DNA from: Brevundimonas vesicularis NBRC 12165
Lineage (GTDB): Bacteria > Pseudomonadota > Alphaproteobacteria > Caulobacterales > Caulobacteraceae
Assembly (NCBI RefSeq): GCF_001592205.1
Contig: NZ_BCWM01000001.1
Location: forward strand, 248,001-312,000
Direction of reading: 5' to 3'
DNA length: 64,000 nucleotides
The position numbers and the translations under genes were made by a program. The notes beneath the pieces were generated by a model, which did not search any database, was not told the DNA's origin, and worked only from the letters and a program-made list of their open reading frames with translations. Every line of letters starts with the position of its first letter. Position 1 is the first letter of the stretch. Shown piece by piece: positions 36,554 through 46,336 of the stretch.

Positions 36554-37951
36554 TCAGCGTCGCTCTATCGGCTGGGGAAACCAAGCGGTGAAGGCGGCGC
36601 CCATGCCGGGCGCGCTTTCGACCACCAGACCGCCTTGGTGACGGTTGATGATGTGTTTGACAATGGCCAGGCCCAACCCCGTTCCCTGCCGCTCGCCGCT
36701 CTTTTGACCCTCGACCCGATAGAAGCGCTCGGTCAGGCGGGGCAGGTGTTCGCGCGCCATGCCGGGCCCATGATCACGCACCGTGACGGCGGCATAGGAG
36801 ACGCCGGCCGTGCGGTCCGGCGTGACCAGCGGCAGTCGTGTGGCGCCAGGCATGCGCGAGGCCCAGGCCTCATCGAACGACAGATCCGAACGGACCGAGA
36901 TTTCGACCGTGCCGTTACGTGACGAATATTTGACGGCGTTGTCGAGCAGGTTCTGCACCACCTGTAATATCTCGTCCCGATCGCCGCTGATCGACGCCCT
37001 CGCCTCGCCCTGATCCAAGGTGATGGCGATCTCCTTTTCGCGCGTCAGAACGCTGATGGCGTCGACCACGTCGGAGGCGGCGCGGTCCAGATCGACGCGG
37101 CCGGAGGGCGGAATATGCTCGTTCAGTTCGATCCGGCTGAGCGACAGCAGATCCGCGACCAGCCGCCCCATCCGGTCCGCCTGGGCCGACATGATGTCCA
37201 GGAAGCGGTCCCGCGCGACCACGTCCTCACGCGCGTGGCCCTTCAGGGTCTCGATGAAGCCGCTGAGCGAGGCCAATGGCGTGCGCAATTCGTGGCTGGC
37301 GTTGGCCAGGAAGTCCACGCGCATCATCTCGATGCGGCGCGAGTCCGTTTCGTCGCGCAGGATCAGCAGGGCCAGCTCCGACCCGGCCTTGGCTGACTCT
37401 TCGAGTGAAAGCGGCCGGGTCCAGGCGCGCCAGCGTCGGTCGCGCTGACCGCCTGTCGCATAATCCGTGGTTCGCGCCGTCCCGCCGAACAGGGCCTCGT
37501 CCACCGCCTCCAGCACGCCCGGTTCGCGAATGACCTGAACCAGCAAGGCGCCCTGTCGCTGAATGCGCAGCAGGTCGCGCGCCGCGCTGTTGGCCATGAC
37601 GATGCGTCGCCCGGCGATGTCGTCCGGCTCGCCGCCGCTGACCACCAGCACCGGATCGTCCAGCGCCTCGAATACCCGGTCGAGAAGATCGCCTGTCACC
37701 ATGTCGATGGCGGGCTCGGTCGCAGCGCCCTGGTTGGCCGCCGGCTCAGCCCTGGCCGCCTCGTTCATGTTCAACAGCCAGGCCGAGGCCGCCACGATCA
37801 CCGCCCCGCCGACCAGCCAGTTCGCAAGTTCGGGATGCAGAATCGCCAGCACGAGCAGGGTCACGATGGCGATGCCGATGCTGGCGCCGACCGTCCACAG
37901 CCGCGAGGTGGAGACCGGCGCGACAGGCGATGGCGAGACTTCGTAAGGCAT
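36554..37951 (-). CDS. phoR: Phosphate regulon sensor histidine kinase PhoR
   Basis: A 465-residue kinase from ATG 37951 (MPYEVSPSP). Two membrane helices (about 18-65) are followed by a PAS-like region (VFEALDDPVLVVSGGEPDDIAGRR), HisKA with FLANASHELRTPLASLSGFIE, and the ATPase domain with N-box LLDNAVKYS, RDHGPGM and GTGLGLAIVKH. It probably phosphorylates PhoB encoded at the end of the downstream operon. A longer frame runs upstream to 38035 and is less likely. It is divergent from the MHYT kinase. Confidence 0.93.
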   Translation of the reverse strand: MPYEVSPSPVAPVSTSRLWTVGASIGIAIVTLLVLAILHPELANWLVGGAVIVAASAWLLNMNEAARAEPAANQGAATEPAIDMVTGDLLDRVFEALDDPVLVVSGGEPDDIAGRRIVMANSAARDLLRIQRQGALLVQVIREPGVLEAVDEALFGGTARTTDYATGGQRDRRWRAWTRPLSLEESAKAGSELALLILRDETDSRRIEMMRVDFLANASHELRTPLASLSGFIETLKGHAREDVVARDRFLDIMSAQADRMGRLVADLLSLSRIELNEHIPPSGRVDLDRAASDVVDAISVLTREKEIAITLDQGEARASISGDRDEILQVVQNLLDNAVKYSSRNGTVEISVRSDLSFDEAWASRMPGATRLPLVTPDRTAGVSYAAVTVRDHGPGMAREHLPRLTERFYRVEGQKSGERQGTGLGLAIVKHIINRHQGGLVVESAPGMGAAFTAWFPQPIERR

Positions 37952-38095
37952 GGGTCCGGGCGACCTCGAACTGAAGAACGATTCCGATCCTTGCACGGAT
38001 TCTGTGACGGCGTGCCGACAGCCTGAGGCGCCCATAAGCTTCGCCGCACGGTTTCTTTAGGATTGTCGCCTATCGTACACCCAAGGGGAGGCCTC

Positions 38096-40384
38096 GTGGA
38101 CCGCATCATCCATTGCATTGCGCACGATCACGACTGGCGGATCACGGTGTTCGCTGCGCTGATCTGCATGGCCGGTCTGGGCGTGTCGACCCATGTCATG
38201 CACAAGATGGGCCGGCGCGACCCCGATCGACGACGCCGCGCGATCCTGCTGGCCGTCATGATCGGGGCCCTGTCGATCTGGGCGACCCATTTCGTGGCCA
38301 TGCAGGGGTTCGTGGCCGGCGTGCCGGTGCGTTACAATCCGTTCCTGACGGTCGCCTCCCTGGGGATCGCGCTGGCCATGATCGGCCTGACGATCGGCTC
38401 GACGTTGATGGGCAAGGGCCGCATGTGGCGCGTGCTCGCCGCGGTGATCGCCGTCGCCGGCGTCGGAGCCATGCATTACCTCGGTATGGCCGCTATCAAG
38501 GCGCCCGCGCACATCAGTTGGGATCCCGGCCTTGTCGCCCTGTCCATCATCGCGGCTCTGGCGATCGGCGGTGCGACGGCCTTCTTCTATCGTCGAGGCG
38601 GCCTGCTGCGCCTGCTGGCGACGACTACGGGACTGTCCGCGACCGTCATCGTTCTTCACTTCATCGGCATGGCGGCCATCACGGTGACGCCGGACCCGAC
38701 CGTCGCCGCCGACCAGGGGCTGTCGAGCGAGGCGATGAGACTGCTGCTGGCCGCCATTCTGCTGATGATCTGCACGGCCGCCGCTGTCCTGGGCATGATG
38801 GCCTACATTTCGCGCGCCACCGCGCTGCGCCGTATCCGCGAAGCGGTGGACGCCATGCCCGACGGCTTGGGCTTTTATGATTCCAAGGATCGGCTGGTGC
38901 TTTGGAATGCCCGCTATGCCGAGGTGAACCCCGAGCTCGAGCCGCATCTGGTCGTCGGCCTGACGTTCCGCGAGGCCCTGCGGATCGGCATCGACGAAGG
39001 CCGCTATCAGGAGGCGGCTGGTCGCGAAGAGGAGTGGCTGAACGAGCGCATGCAGGCGCGTCGTCAGCTGTCATCGAACAGCGAGCAACAGGTCGCCGGC
39101 GGGCGTTGGCTGCGTATTCAGGACCGCCGTACGTCCGAGGGCGGAACCGTCACGGTCTGCAACGACATCACCGATCTGAAGCGCGACGCCGAGGCCCTGT
39201 CCGAAGCACGTGACGCGGCCGAGGCCGCCAATGTCGCCAAGAGCCAGTTTCTGGCCAACATGAGCCATGAGATCCGCACGCCGTTGAACGGTGTGATCGG
39301 CCTGTCCCAGGCCCTGGCCAAGACCGATCTGACGGCTGAGCAGCGTGAGATGCTGGATTTGATGCAGGCGTCGGGAAAGACACTGCAGACCCTGCTGAGC
39401 GACATCCTGGATCTGGCGCGCGTCGAATCGGGCAAGCTGGAACTGACCGAAGACGCCTTCGAATTGGCGACGGTCGTGCGCGAGGCGGCTCAGCTCTATG
39501 CCGAAAACGCGCGTGAGAAGCATCTCGACTTCCATGTGGATATCGATCTTGAGGACGACGTCTGGATCTTGGGCGATGCGGTGCGCCTGAAGCAGGTGCT
39601 GACCAATCTGATCTCGAACGCCGTCAAGTTCACCAGCAAGGGCTTTGTCGGCCTGATCGTGCAGCGTGGCGCGGACCGCGATGGCTCGCCCGTGCTGCGC
39701 TTCACCGTCGAGGACAGCGGCATCGGCTTTGACGCCGCGACGCGGGCGCGCCTGTTCAGCCGGTTCGAACAGGCCGACGGCGGCATCACGCGCAAGTTCG
39801 GCGGCTCGGGTCTTGGCCTGTCCATCTGTCGTCAGTTGGCCGAGATGATGGGCGGCGACCTGGGCTGCGAGAGCGAACCCGGCGGCGGCGCGGCCTTTAT
39901 CCTGACGTTGCCGCTTAGACAGACCCAGGCCCCGTCGCGCAAGGAGCCGGCGCCGGCCCAACCCGCCGTCGTGGAGCAGGCGCGGACGATCCGCGTGCTG
40001 GTCGCCGACGACCATCCGACCAACCGCCGCGTCATCGAACTGATTCTGGCGCAGACGCCGACGCAGATCGTGATCGCCGAGAACGGCGCCCAGGCGCTGG
40101 AAAGTTTCCGGGCCGACACCTTCGACCTGGTGCTGATGGACATGCAGATGCCCATCATGGACGGGCTGACCGCGACGCAGGAGATTCGCCTGCACGAGGC
40201 GACGATGGGCCTGGATCGCACGCCGATCGTCATGCTGACCGCCAACGCCATGCCAGAGCACGTCGCCGCCGGACGCGCGGCCGGGGCGGACCACCACCTG
40301 GCCAAGCCGTTCAACGCCGCCGAGCTGCTGGGCATCGTCGCGGCGCCTACGTCGCTGATGAAGGATCGCGCGAGGGCGGCGTGA
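38096..40384 (+). CDS. MHYT-domain hybrid sensor histidine kinase
   Basis: A 762-residue membrane hybrid kinase. Seven helices (about 15-245) carry the MHYT repeats ATHFVAMQ, AMHYLGM and VLHFIGM. MHYT domains are proposed to bind copper and sense O2, CO or NO. Then come a PAS domain (AVDAMPDGLGFYDSKDRLVLW), HisKA with FLANMSHEIRTPLNGVIGLS, an ATPase domain (NLISNAVKFTS, GGSGLGLSI) and a C-terminal receiver (VLVADDHPTNRRV, LVLMDMQMPIMDG). GTG 38096 is chosen because GGGGAGG lies four bases upstream; a TTG at 38063 is possible. No phosphotransfer partner is adjacent. Confidence 0.9.
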   Translation: MDRIIHCIAHDHDWRITVFAALICMAGLGVSTHVMHKMGRRDPDRRRRAILLAVMIGALSIWATHFVAMQGFVAGVPVRYNPFLTVASLGIALAMIGLTIGSTLMGKGRMWRVLAAVIAVAGVGAMHYLGMAAIKAPAHISWDPGLVALSIIAALAIGGATAFFYRRGGLLRLLATTTGLSATVIVLHFIGMAAITVTPDPTVAADQGLSSEAMRLLLAAILLMICTAAAVLGMMAYISRATALRRIREAVDAMPDGLGFYDSKDRLVLWNARYAEVNPELEPHLVVGLTFREALRIGIDEGRYQEAAGREEEWLNERMQARRQLSSNSEQQVAGGRWLRIQDRRTSEGGTVTVCNDITDLKRDAEALSEARDAAEAANVAKSQFLANMSHEIRTPLNGVIGLSQALAKTDLTAEQREMLDLMQASGKTLQTLLSDILDLARVESGKLELTEDAFELATVVREAAQLYAENAREKHLDFHVDIDLEDDVWILGDAVRLKQVLTNLISNAVKFTSKGFVGLIVQRGADRDGSPVLRFTVEDSGIGFDAATRARLFSRFEQADGGITRKFGGSGLGLSICRQLAEMMGGDLGCESEPGGGAAFILTLPLRQTQAPSRKEPAPAQPAVVEQARTIRVLVADDHPTNRRVIELILAQTPTQIVIAENGAQALESFRADTFDLVLMDMQMPIMDGLTATQEIRLHEATMGLDRTPIVMLTANAMPEHVAAGRAAGADHHLAKPFNAAELLGIVAAPTSLMKDRARAA

Positions 40385-40518
40385 AGCGGAACCTTTGACG
40401 GTTGCGCCTTGGACCTGATGCGTGTAATAGCCCGCGCTCTTGAATTCGAGGGTTCATCACCCCCGCCGCGAGAGCCCCGGGTTGGCGCGGCGTTTCCGTT
40501 GTTGTTGAGGCGAGCCAC

Positions 40519-41151
40519 ATGGCCGAGATCATTCTGAACGTGGACGTCCGCGATGGCGTCGGCACCGGCGGCGCTCGCGCTGCGCGTCGCGCCGGTTTCG
40601 TGCCGGGCGTCCTTTACGGCGGCGAGCAAGCCCCCGTCGCCATTTCGGTGAACGAGAAGGACTTCCGCAAGTCGCTCTACACCGGCAAGCTGCTGGGCCA
40701 TCTGGTGACCCTGAAGTACGGCGACGAGACCCAGCCGGTCATCGCCAAGGACGTGCAGTTCGACCCCGTTTCGGACCGCCCCCTGCACTTCGACCTGATG
40801 CGCGTCGATGAGAAGGCTCCGGTCAAGATCGAAGTGCCGGTGCACTTCCTGAACGCCGATGAAGCGCCCTACTCGCGTCAGGGCGGCTCGCTGGAGATCG
40901 TCCGTCACGCCGTCGAGATCCTGGTCCGCGCCGACCAGATCCCGGAAGAACTGGTTGTCGATCTGGCCAAGGCCGAAATCGGCGACACCATCCGCATCTC
41001 GGACATCAAGCTGCCCAAGGGCGCGGAAGCCACCATCACCGACCGCGACTTCGTGATCGCCACGGTCAAGATCTCGTCGGCCGCCCTGTCGGAAGCTGCT
41101 GACGAAGCCGCTGACGCCGAGGCCGCCCCGGCCGAGAAGACCGAAGACTGA
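40519..41151 (+). CDS. rplY: 50S ribosomal protein L25/general stress protein Ctc
   Basis: A 210-residue two-domain L25 of the CTC/TL5 type. The N-terminal 5S-rRNA-binding domain has ARRAGFVPGVLYGGEQAPVA and HLVTLKYGDETQPVIAKDVQ. The C-terminal TL5 domain has PVHFLNADEAPYSRQGGSLE and DTIRISDIKLPKG. It is followed by a terminator and pth, the classic rplY-pth neighbourhood. Confidence 0.96.
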   Translation: MAEIILNVDVRDGVGTGGARAARRAGFVPGVLYGGEQAPVAISVNEKDFRKSLYTGKLLGHLVTLKYGDETQPVIAKDVQFDPVSDRPLHFDLMRVDEKAPVKIEVPVHFLNADEAPYSRQGGSLEIVRHAVEILVRADQIPEELVVDLAKAEIGDTIRISDIKLPKGAEATITDRDFVIATVKISSAALSEAADEAADAEAAPAEKTED

Positions 41152-41176
41152 TCCTTCGTCGCTTCGACAAGATCAC

Positions 41177-41210
41177 GCCCCGCCCGGTTCGCCGTGCGGG
41201 GCTTTTCTTT
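41177..41210 (+). terminator. Intrinsic terminator between rplY and pth
   Basis: GCCCCGC / GCGGGGC stem with a 12-base loop, followed by TTTTCTTT. It lies 25 bases after the rplY stop, so pth may need its own promoter or read-through. Confidence 0.78.
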
Positions 41211-41237
41211 GCCTGACGCAAACGGCAAGAGGACGCC

Positions 41238-41846
41238 ATGATCATCATCGCGGGGCTCGGCAATCCGGGCGGGAAATACGAAAAGAACCGACACAACATC
41301 GGCTTCATGGCCGCCGACGAGATCGCGCGCCGGTGGCGGTTCGGTCCAGAGCGCGCCAAGTTCCAGTCGATCGTCAGCGAGGGTCTGATCGACGGGACCA
41401 AGGTCCTGCTGATGAAACCCCAGACCTATATGAACGAAAGCGGTCGGGCGGTCGGCGAGGCGGCGCGGTTCTACAAAATCAAGCCGAGCGAAATCATCGT
41501 CTTCCACGACGAGATCGACCTGGCCCCTGGGCGGTTCCGTATGAAGACCGGCGGCGGCGCGGCCGGCCAGAACGGCATCCGCTCCCTGATCAGTCATCTA
41601 GGCGCCGACTTCCGACGCGCGCGCATGGGCATCGGCCATCCGGGCGAAAAGGAACTGGTCATGCCCCACGTCCTGGGCGACTTCCACAAGGCGGAACAGC
41701 CCTGGCTGGACGCCATGCTTCAAGCCTGCGCCGACGCCCTGCCCTTCGCGGTGGCGGGCGATGACGAACGCTATCAGGGCGAGGTCATGCGCCTGGCCCC
41801 CGCGCCCAAGTTCAGCCCCCGCCAGGCCGCGCGCGGCGAGCTTTAG
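41238..41846 (+). CDS. pth: Peptidyl-tRNA hydrolase
   Basis: Recycles peptidyl-tRNA released from stalled ribosomes; 202 residues. Diagnostic motifs are IIAGLGNPGGKYEKNRHNIGF (Asn and catalytic His) in two adjoining pieces, LMKPQTYMNESGRAV, VFHDEIDLAPG and GGGAAGQNGIRSLISHLG. The C-terminal tail past the fold is Pro/Ala/Lys-rich. ychF is often next to pth, but here it lies about 4.6 kb away after the copper genes. Confidence 0.96.
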   Translation: MIIIAGLGNPGGKYEKNRHNIGFMAADEIARRWRFGPERAKFQSIVSEGLIDGTKVLLMKPQTYMNESGRAVGEAARFYKIKPSEIIVFHDEIDLAPGRFRMKTGGGAAGQNGIRSLISHLGADFRRARMGIGHPGEKELVMPHVLGDFHKAEQPWLDAMLQACADALPFAVAGDDERYQGEVMRLAPAPKFSPRQAARGEL

Positions 41847-41895
41847 GACAAACCGCCGCCTATCGCGTCGTCGCAAAACGCCGTAGAGGCCAGAC

Positions 41896-42282
41896 GTGAC
41901 CCGCGCCCAGGCCGACAATTGGTCGATCTCGCAATCGCTCGCCTTCTTGGCGGCGGTGTTTGCGCTCGTGCTTGGAACCCTGTTGCCGTTCGCGGCTCTC
42001 GCGGCGGTCCAGCCGGGCCACCCGCTGGTCATCTGTTCGGCGGAAGGCCCCCAGACGATCCAGTCCGGCGGCATGGACGGCCCGGTCAATAAGCACGTCG
42101 GGGCCAAATGCGCCGCCTGCGTCATGCCGTTGGCCGCCGCCCTGCCCTGCCCGCCTGCGCCCGAGCCGGCGCCGGTGGTCCGCACCGTCGAGCGCGTCGT
42201 CTATGTCGCCGCCAGCGTCAGCCCGCCGCCGCCCGCGCGCGCGCCGCCGCGTCCGCCGTCCACCGCCCCACCCCACGCCTGA
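41896..42282 (+). CDS. DUF2946-like small membrane protein
   Basis: A 128-residue protein starting GTG. One membrane helix (about 15-36, FLAAVFALVLGTLLPFAALA) is followed by a loop with CxxC in KCAACVMPLAAALPCPP, then a Pro-rich tail (PPPPARAPPRPPSTAPP). A hydrophobic segment plus CxxC resembles DUF2946 proteins found beside copper or TonB receptor genes. It heads the receptor-PepSY-PCuAC operon. Metal binding by the Cys pair is an inference. Confidence 0.7.
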   Translation: MTRAQADNWSISQSLAFLAAVFALVLGTLLPFAALAAVQPGHPLVICSAEGPQTIQSGGMDGPVNKHVGAKCAACVMPLAAALPCPPAPEPAPVVRTVERVVYVAASVSPPPPARAPPRPPSTAPPHA

Positions 42283-42352
42283 ACCAGACCCCAAACCCGC
42301 GCGCCGGCCTCAGCGCCCGCGCGCCGTCTCGTTCTGATTTCAGGTTCAATCC

Positions 42353-44452
42353 ATGTCCTTCAAGACTACCGCAGCGCCCTGCGCGCTGCTGCTCGCCGCC
42401 CTTTCCAACGCCGGTTGGACGAGCCCCGTCCTGGCCCGGCAGACGCCCGAACCGGCTTTGCTGGACAGCGTCATCGTCACCGGCCGCCGCAACGCCGAGG
42501 ATCCCACCGTTGTTGCAGAAGCCCGCGCCCTGTTGTCTCGCACGCCCGGCGCCGTTGCGGTCGTCGCCTCTGAAACCTATCAGGACCGCTACGCCCTGAC
42601 CTTCGCCGATACGCTTCGCAGCGTGCCAGGCGTCTTCGCACAACGCCGCTGGGGCGAGGAGGTGCGGTTGTCGATTCGCGGCTCGGGCATCGGCAACGGC
42701 GCGCACCTGCGCGGCGTGCTGCTGGCCCAGGACGGCGTGCCCTTCAATGCGCCCGACGGTTTTGGCGAGTTTCAGGAGATCGATCCCCTGATCGCGCGCC
42801 ACATCGATGTGTTCAAGGGCGGCAACGCCCTGCGCTTCGGCGGCGCCGCCCTGGGCGGTGCGATCAATGTCGTGACGCCGACTGGGCGCACGGCCGCGAG
42901 CCGGAACCTGATCCGGGTCGAGAGCGGATCGTTCGATACCCTGCGCGGCCATGTCGCCCTGGCGCGCGACTGGGGCGACTGGGACCTGTACGCGGCCGCC
43001 ACCGTGGCCAGTTCGGACGGGTTCCGGGACAATCAAAGCTCAGATTCAAAACGCCTGACGCTCAATCTGGGCCGGTCGTTCGGCGAAGGTCGTGAGTTGC
43101 GGCTGATCGTTCAGGGCAATGATCTGGACCAGTCGGTGTCTTCCGCCGTCACCCGTCAGCAGGCCCTTACCAACCCGACCGCCGTACCGGCGAACAATAA
43201 CACGCTGGCCTTTGCGCGCGACGTGAAATCCTTGAGAAGCACCCTTCTGGGTCGCTGGCGCGTGGATGACAGCCTGTCGTTTGAAGGGGCCGTCTATGTA
43301 GTGGACAAGGATCTTTATCACCCCATTTCCATCGTCATCGATCAGAACAGCCTGCAGTGGGGCGGCTATGGCCGACTGGACTGGAACGGTCGGCTGGGCG
43401 GCATGAGGGCTGACGCCTATACGGGGATCAGCTATCGCGGCGGGACGACGGACGCCTTCACCTTCGTGGCGGCAGGTGGCGCACGTCCAGGCGCCAAGAT
43501 CGGCGATTCGGTTCAGGACGCGACCGGCATCGACATCTTCGCCGAAGGCCGCCTGTTCGTCACGGACCGTCTGGCTCTGGTCGCGGGCGGCAGCTACGGC
43601 CGTGCGGAGCGGGACTACACAAACAACCTGGTCCCAGCCAACAATGCCGACGCGACCTTTGACTGGTTCGCGCCGCGCATCGGCCTGCTATGGGAAAATG
43701 AGATGGGCGCCCAGATTTACGCTAATCTTACGCGCTCGGTGGAGGCGCCCAGCTATGGCGCCTTGGTGCAGGGCAACGTGCCGAAGTTCGTGCCCGTCGA
43801 CATCCAGGATGCCTGGACAGCCGAGGTCGGCGCCCGCGGCCGTCGCGGTCCCTTCACTTACGATCTGTCGGCCTATCGCGCCCAGATCGAAGGCGAACTG
43901 CTGAACTACAGCGTCAATCCGACCCTGAACATTCCCGCCGCGACCTTCAATGCTAACGATACCGTCCATCAGGGCATCGAAGCGGGGCTGGACTGGCGGA
44001 TTATCGACAGCACCGATGGTCGCCTGACGCTGCGCCAAACTTACGCCTGGTCAGATTTCTTCTTCAAGAACGACAGTGTCTACGGCGACAATCGTCTGCC
44101 GGTCGTGCCGGAGCATCTCTACCGGGCCGAGTTGAAATATGCCCATCCGGCGGGCTGGTTCGTGGCGCCTAGCGTCGAATGGTCGCCGACGGACGTGCTG
44201 ATCGATTACGCCAACACGCGCAGCGCCACAGATGGAACGCCGCTGACGGCGCCTGACTACGCCATTCTGTCGTTCAATGCGGGCTGGAGTTTGCGAGGTG
44301 GAGTTTCACTGTTCTTGGATGCGCGCAACCTGACCGACGAGCGCTACATTTCGACCGTCAACGCCGTGACGGACGCCACTAAAGTCGCGACTGCCGTCTT
44401 TGTGCCCGGCGAAGGACGTTCGGCCTATGTGGGATTGCGTTATGCGTTCTGA
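42353..44452 (+). CDS. TonB-dependent receptor (probable copper or metal-chelate)
   Basis: A 699-residue outer-membrane receptor. Signal peptide (to about residue 29), plug domain (VIVTGRRNAEDPTVV, SVPGVFAQRRWGEEVRLSIRG, LGGAINVVTP) and 22-strand barrel ending in GLRYAF with a terminal Phe. No TonB-box stands out beyond DSVIVTG. Neighbours (DUF2946, PepSY, PCuAC) point to copper import or a copper/iron chelate rather than a sugar. The next gene overlaps its end by 11 bases, so the two are co-translated. Confidence 0.88.
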   Translation: MSFKTTAAPCALLLAALSNAGWTSPVLARQTPEPALLDSVIVTGRRNAEDPTVVAEARALLSRTPGAVAVVASETYQDRYALTFADTLRSVPGVFAQRRWGEEVRLSIRGSGIGNGAHLRGVLLAQDGVPFNAPDGFGEFQEIDPLIARHIDVFKGGNALRFGGAALGGAINVVTPTGRTAASRNLIRVESGSFDTLRGHVALARDWGDWDLYAAATVASSDGFRDNQSSDSKRLTLNLGRSFGEGRELRLIVQGNDLDQSVSSAVTRQQALTNPTAVPANNNTLAFARDVKSLRSTLLGRWRVDDSLSFEGAVYVVDKDLYHPISIVIDQNSLQWGGYGRLDWNGRLGGMRADAYTGISYRGGTTDAFTFVAAGGARPGAKIGDSVQDATGIDIFAEGRLFVTDRLALVAGGSYGRAERDYTNNLVPANNADATFDWFAPRIGLLWENEMGAQIYANLTRSVEAPSYGALVQGNVPKFVPVDIQDAWTAEVGARGRRGPFTYDLSAYRAQIEGELLNYSVNPTLNIPAATFNANDTVHQGIEAGLDWRIIDSTDGRLTLRQTYAWSDFFFKNDSVYGDNRLPVVPEHLYRAELKYAHPAGWFVAPSVEWSPTDVLIDYANTRSATDGTPLTAPDYAILSFNAGWSLRGGVSLFLDARNLTDERYISTVNAVTDATKVATAVFVPGEGRSAYVGLRYAF

Positions 44453-45788
44453 GTCTGGCGACGCCTCAATTTTAGGCTCCTATCGCGCGGTTTGGCGCTG
44501 GCACTTCTATGCCGGCGTCTTCGTCATGCCGGTGCTGATGCTGCTGGCCCTGACGGGGGGGCTTTATCTATTCAAGGACGAGATCGACGGCTTTCTGTAT
44601 CGCGACATGATCCGCGTGCCGGCGGTTCAGGCCGAAGCGGCGCCGGATGCGTGGGTGGCTTCGGCCGCCCAGGCCGCAGGCGGCGGGCGGGTCGCCAATC
44701 TGGTCATGCCTGCGCGCGACGATCAGGCGATCCGGCTGCGGGTCGATCGACCCGATGGGATGCAGAAGACGGTCTTCGTCGATCCGCACACCGGCCGGGC
44801 CACCGGCGTCATTCCGGCCGGCGGGTTCATGGAGCTGGTCAAGAAGACGCACAGCCTGACCCTGCTGGGGCGGCCGTTCAACATCCTGGTCGAAATCGTC
44901 GCCGGCTGGACGATCATTCTGTTCGCCACGGGGCTTTATCTGTGGTGGCCGCGCGGCCGGGGCGTGGCGACCTTTGCACCGCAAACGACCGACAGCCGCC
45001 GCCGACCGTTCTGGCGCGACCTGCATGCGCTGACGGGTTTCTATGTCGGCGGAGTGGTGCTGTTTCTGGCCGTGACCGGCATGCCGTGGTCCGCGGTCTG
45101 GGGCGACAAGGTCATGGGGGCGGTCAAGGAGACGGGGCTCGGTCGGCCGCCCGCACCCGTCGCCGGCGCCTGGCAGAGGGCGCAGCACCACGATGCGCCG
45201 GTCGGGGCCGGCTGGACCATGGAGGGGATGGTGATGACCCACGACCACGCCGGCCATGGCGGCCTGGCGCAGGTTCTGCGAGTCGCGGATCAGGCCGGTC
45301 TGGCGCGCCCCTATACGGTGAACATCCCCAAGGCCGATGACACCGCCTATACGCTGACGACCCAGGCGACACGGGTTCAGGACAGCCGGTCGCTCTACGT
45401 CGATGCGGCCTCCGGGCGGCTGCTGGGCGACATCGGCTATGACCAGTTCGGCGTCGGCGCCAAGGCCATCGAGTTCGGCATCTATACGCACCAGGGCACG
45501 CAGTTCGGACAGGCGAACCGCATCGTCATGCTGCTGGGCTGCATCGGCGTGTGGCTATTGGCGATCAGCGGCCTGGCCATGTGGTGGAAGCGCCGCCCGC
45601 CCAATCTGTCGCGCCGCCGCCTGGGCGCGCCGCCCGCCCCGCCGGGACCGCGTGCGCGCGCCGCTGTCCTCGGCATCGTCCTGCCCCTCGCCATCCTCTA
45701 TCCCCTGACGGGACTGAGCCTGATCGCGGCCGTATTGCTCGACCGAGCCCTGCGTCCGATGATCCGGCGCCGTTCCGCCGCCTCGTGA
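44442..45788 (+). CDS. PepSY-domain membrane protein (reductase-like)
   Basis: A 448-residue inner-membrane protein with the PepSY-associated TM topology: helix 1 (AGVFVMPVLMLLALTGGLYLF), PepSY region, paired helices (IILFATGLYLWWPRG; TGFYVGGVVLFLAVTGMPWS), an extracytoplasmic His-rich stretch (WQRAQHHDAP, MTHDHAGHGGLA) and C-terminal helices. Relatives beside TonB receptors are thought to reduce ferric or cupric siderophore complexes. The His/Met-rich loop could bind metal. Start ATG 44442 lies inside the receptor gene; a start at 44400 would be further inside. Confidence 0.88.
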   Translation: MRSESGDASILGSYRAVWRWHFYAGVFVMPVLMLLALTGGLYLFKDEIDGFLYRDMIRVPAVQAEAAPDAWVASAAQAAGGGRVANLVMPARDDQAIRLRVDRPDGMQKTVFVDPHTGRATGVIPAGGFMELVKKTHSLTLLGRPFNILVEIVAGWTIILFATGLYLWWPRGRGVATFAPQTTDSRRRPFWRDLHALTGFYVGGVVLFLAVTGMPWSAVWGDKVMGAVKETGLGRPPAPVAGAWQRAQHHDAPVGAGWTMEGMVMTHDHAGHGGLAQVLRVADQAGLARPYTVNIPKADDTAYTLTTQATRVQDSRSLYVDAASGRLLGDIGYDQFGVGAKAIEFGIYTHQGTQFGQANRIVMLLGCIGVWLLAISGLAMWWKRRPPNLSRRRLGAPPAPPGPRARAAVLGIVLPLAILYPLTGLSLIAAVLLDRALRPMIRRRSAAS

Positions 45789-45801
45789 AAGACCTGACGC
45801 C

Positions 45802-46293
45802 ATGAAGACCAAACTCGCCCTCGCCGCCGCCGCCCTGTCGCTGGCGGCCTGCAATCCGTCCCAGCCGGCCAAGGCGCCCGCGGCTGAGACGCCGACGGCG
45901 ACCGCCGCCGTGAGCGCGACCGACGCCTGGTGCCGCCCGTCGCCGAACGGGGCCAAGGCCGGCGGCTGCTATGTCACCCTGACCGCCGCGACCGACGACA
46001 GGCTAACGGGGGGATCGACCCCGCGCGCCGCATCGCTTCAGGTCCACGAGATGAAGACCGAGAACGGCATGATGAAGATGGCCGAGCTGACGGCGGGCCT
46101 GCCCCTGCCCGCCGGTCAGGCCGTGGCCTTGGCGCCGGGCGGCAACCACCTGATGCTGATCGGCCTGACCGCGCCTCTGGTCGCCGGCGAGACGGTGCCG
46201 CTGACGTTCCAGTTCGCGTCGGCGCCGGCGATCACGGTTCAGGCTCAGGTTCGCCAACCGGCCATGGACGGCATGGATCACAGCGCCCACTGA
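45802..46293 (+). CDS. Copper chaperone PCu(A)C family lipoprotein
   Basis: A 163-residue periplasmic protein with a lipoprotein signal (LSLAACN, lipid Cys). The Cu(I) site H-x-M ... M ... H-x-M is intact: VHEMKTENGMMKMAEL and later GGNHLMLIGL, within a single PCuAC domain. The tail MDGMDHSAH adds further Met and His. PCuAC proteins pass copper to cytochrome oxidase or scavenge it. It is the last gene of the presumed copper operon. Confidence 0.92.
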   Translation: MKTKLALAAAALSLAACNPSQPAKAPAAETPTATAAVSATDAWCRPSPNGAKAGGCYVTLTAATDDRLTGGSTPRAASLQVHEMKTENGMMKMAELTAGLPLPAGQAVALAPGGNHLMLIGLTAPLVAGETVPLTFQFASAPAITVQAQVRQPAMDGMDHSAH

Positions 46294-46336
46294 CCTCAGT
46301 TGAAGCGCGAGCCTGACAAACGGCTCTGAACCCGCA

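Noticed and set aside
40385..40518. Sigma-70 promoter for rplY (TTGACG near 40395, TAATAG near 40423)
   Set aside because: The two hexamers are too far apart (about 23 bases) for a standard promoter.
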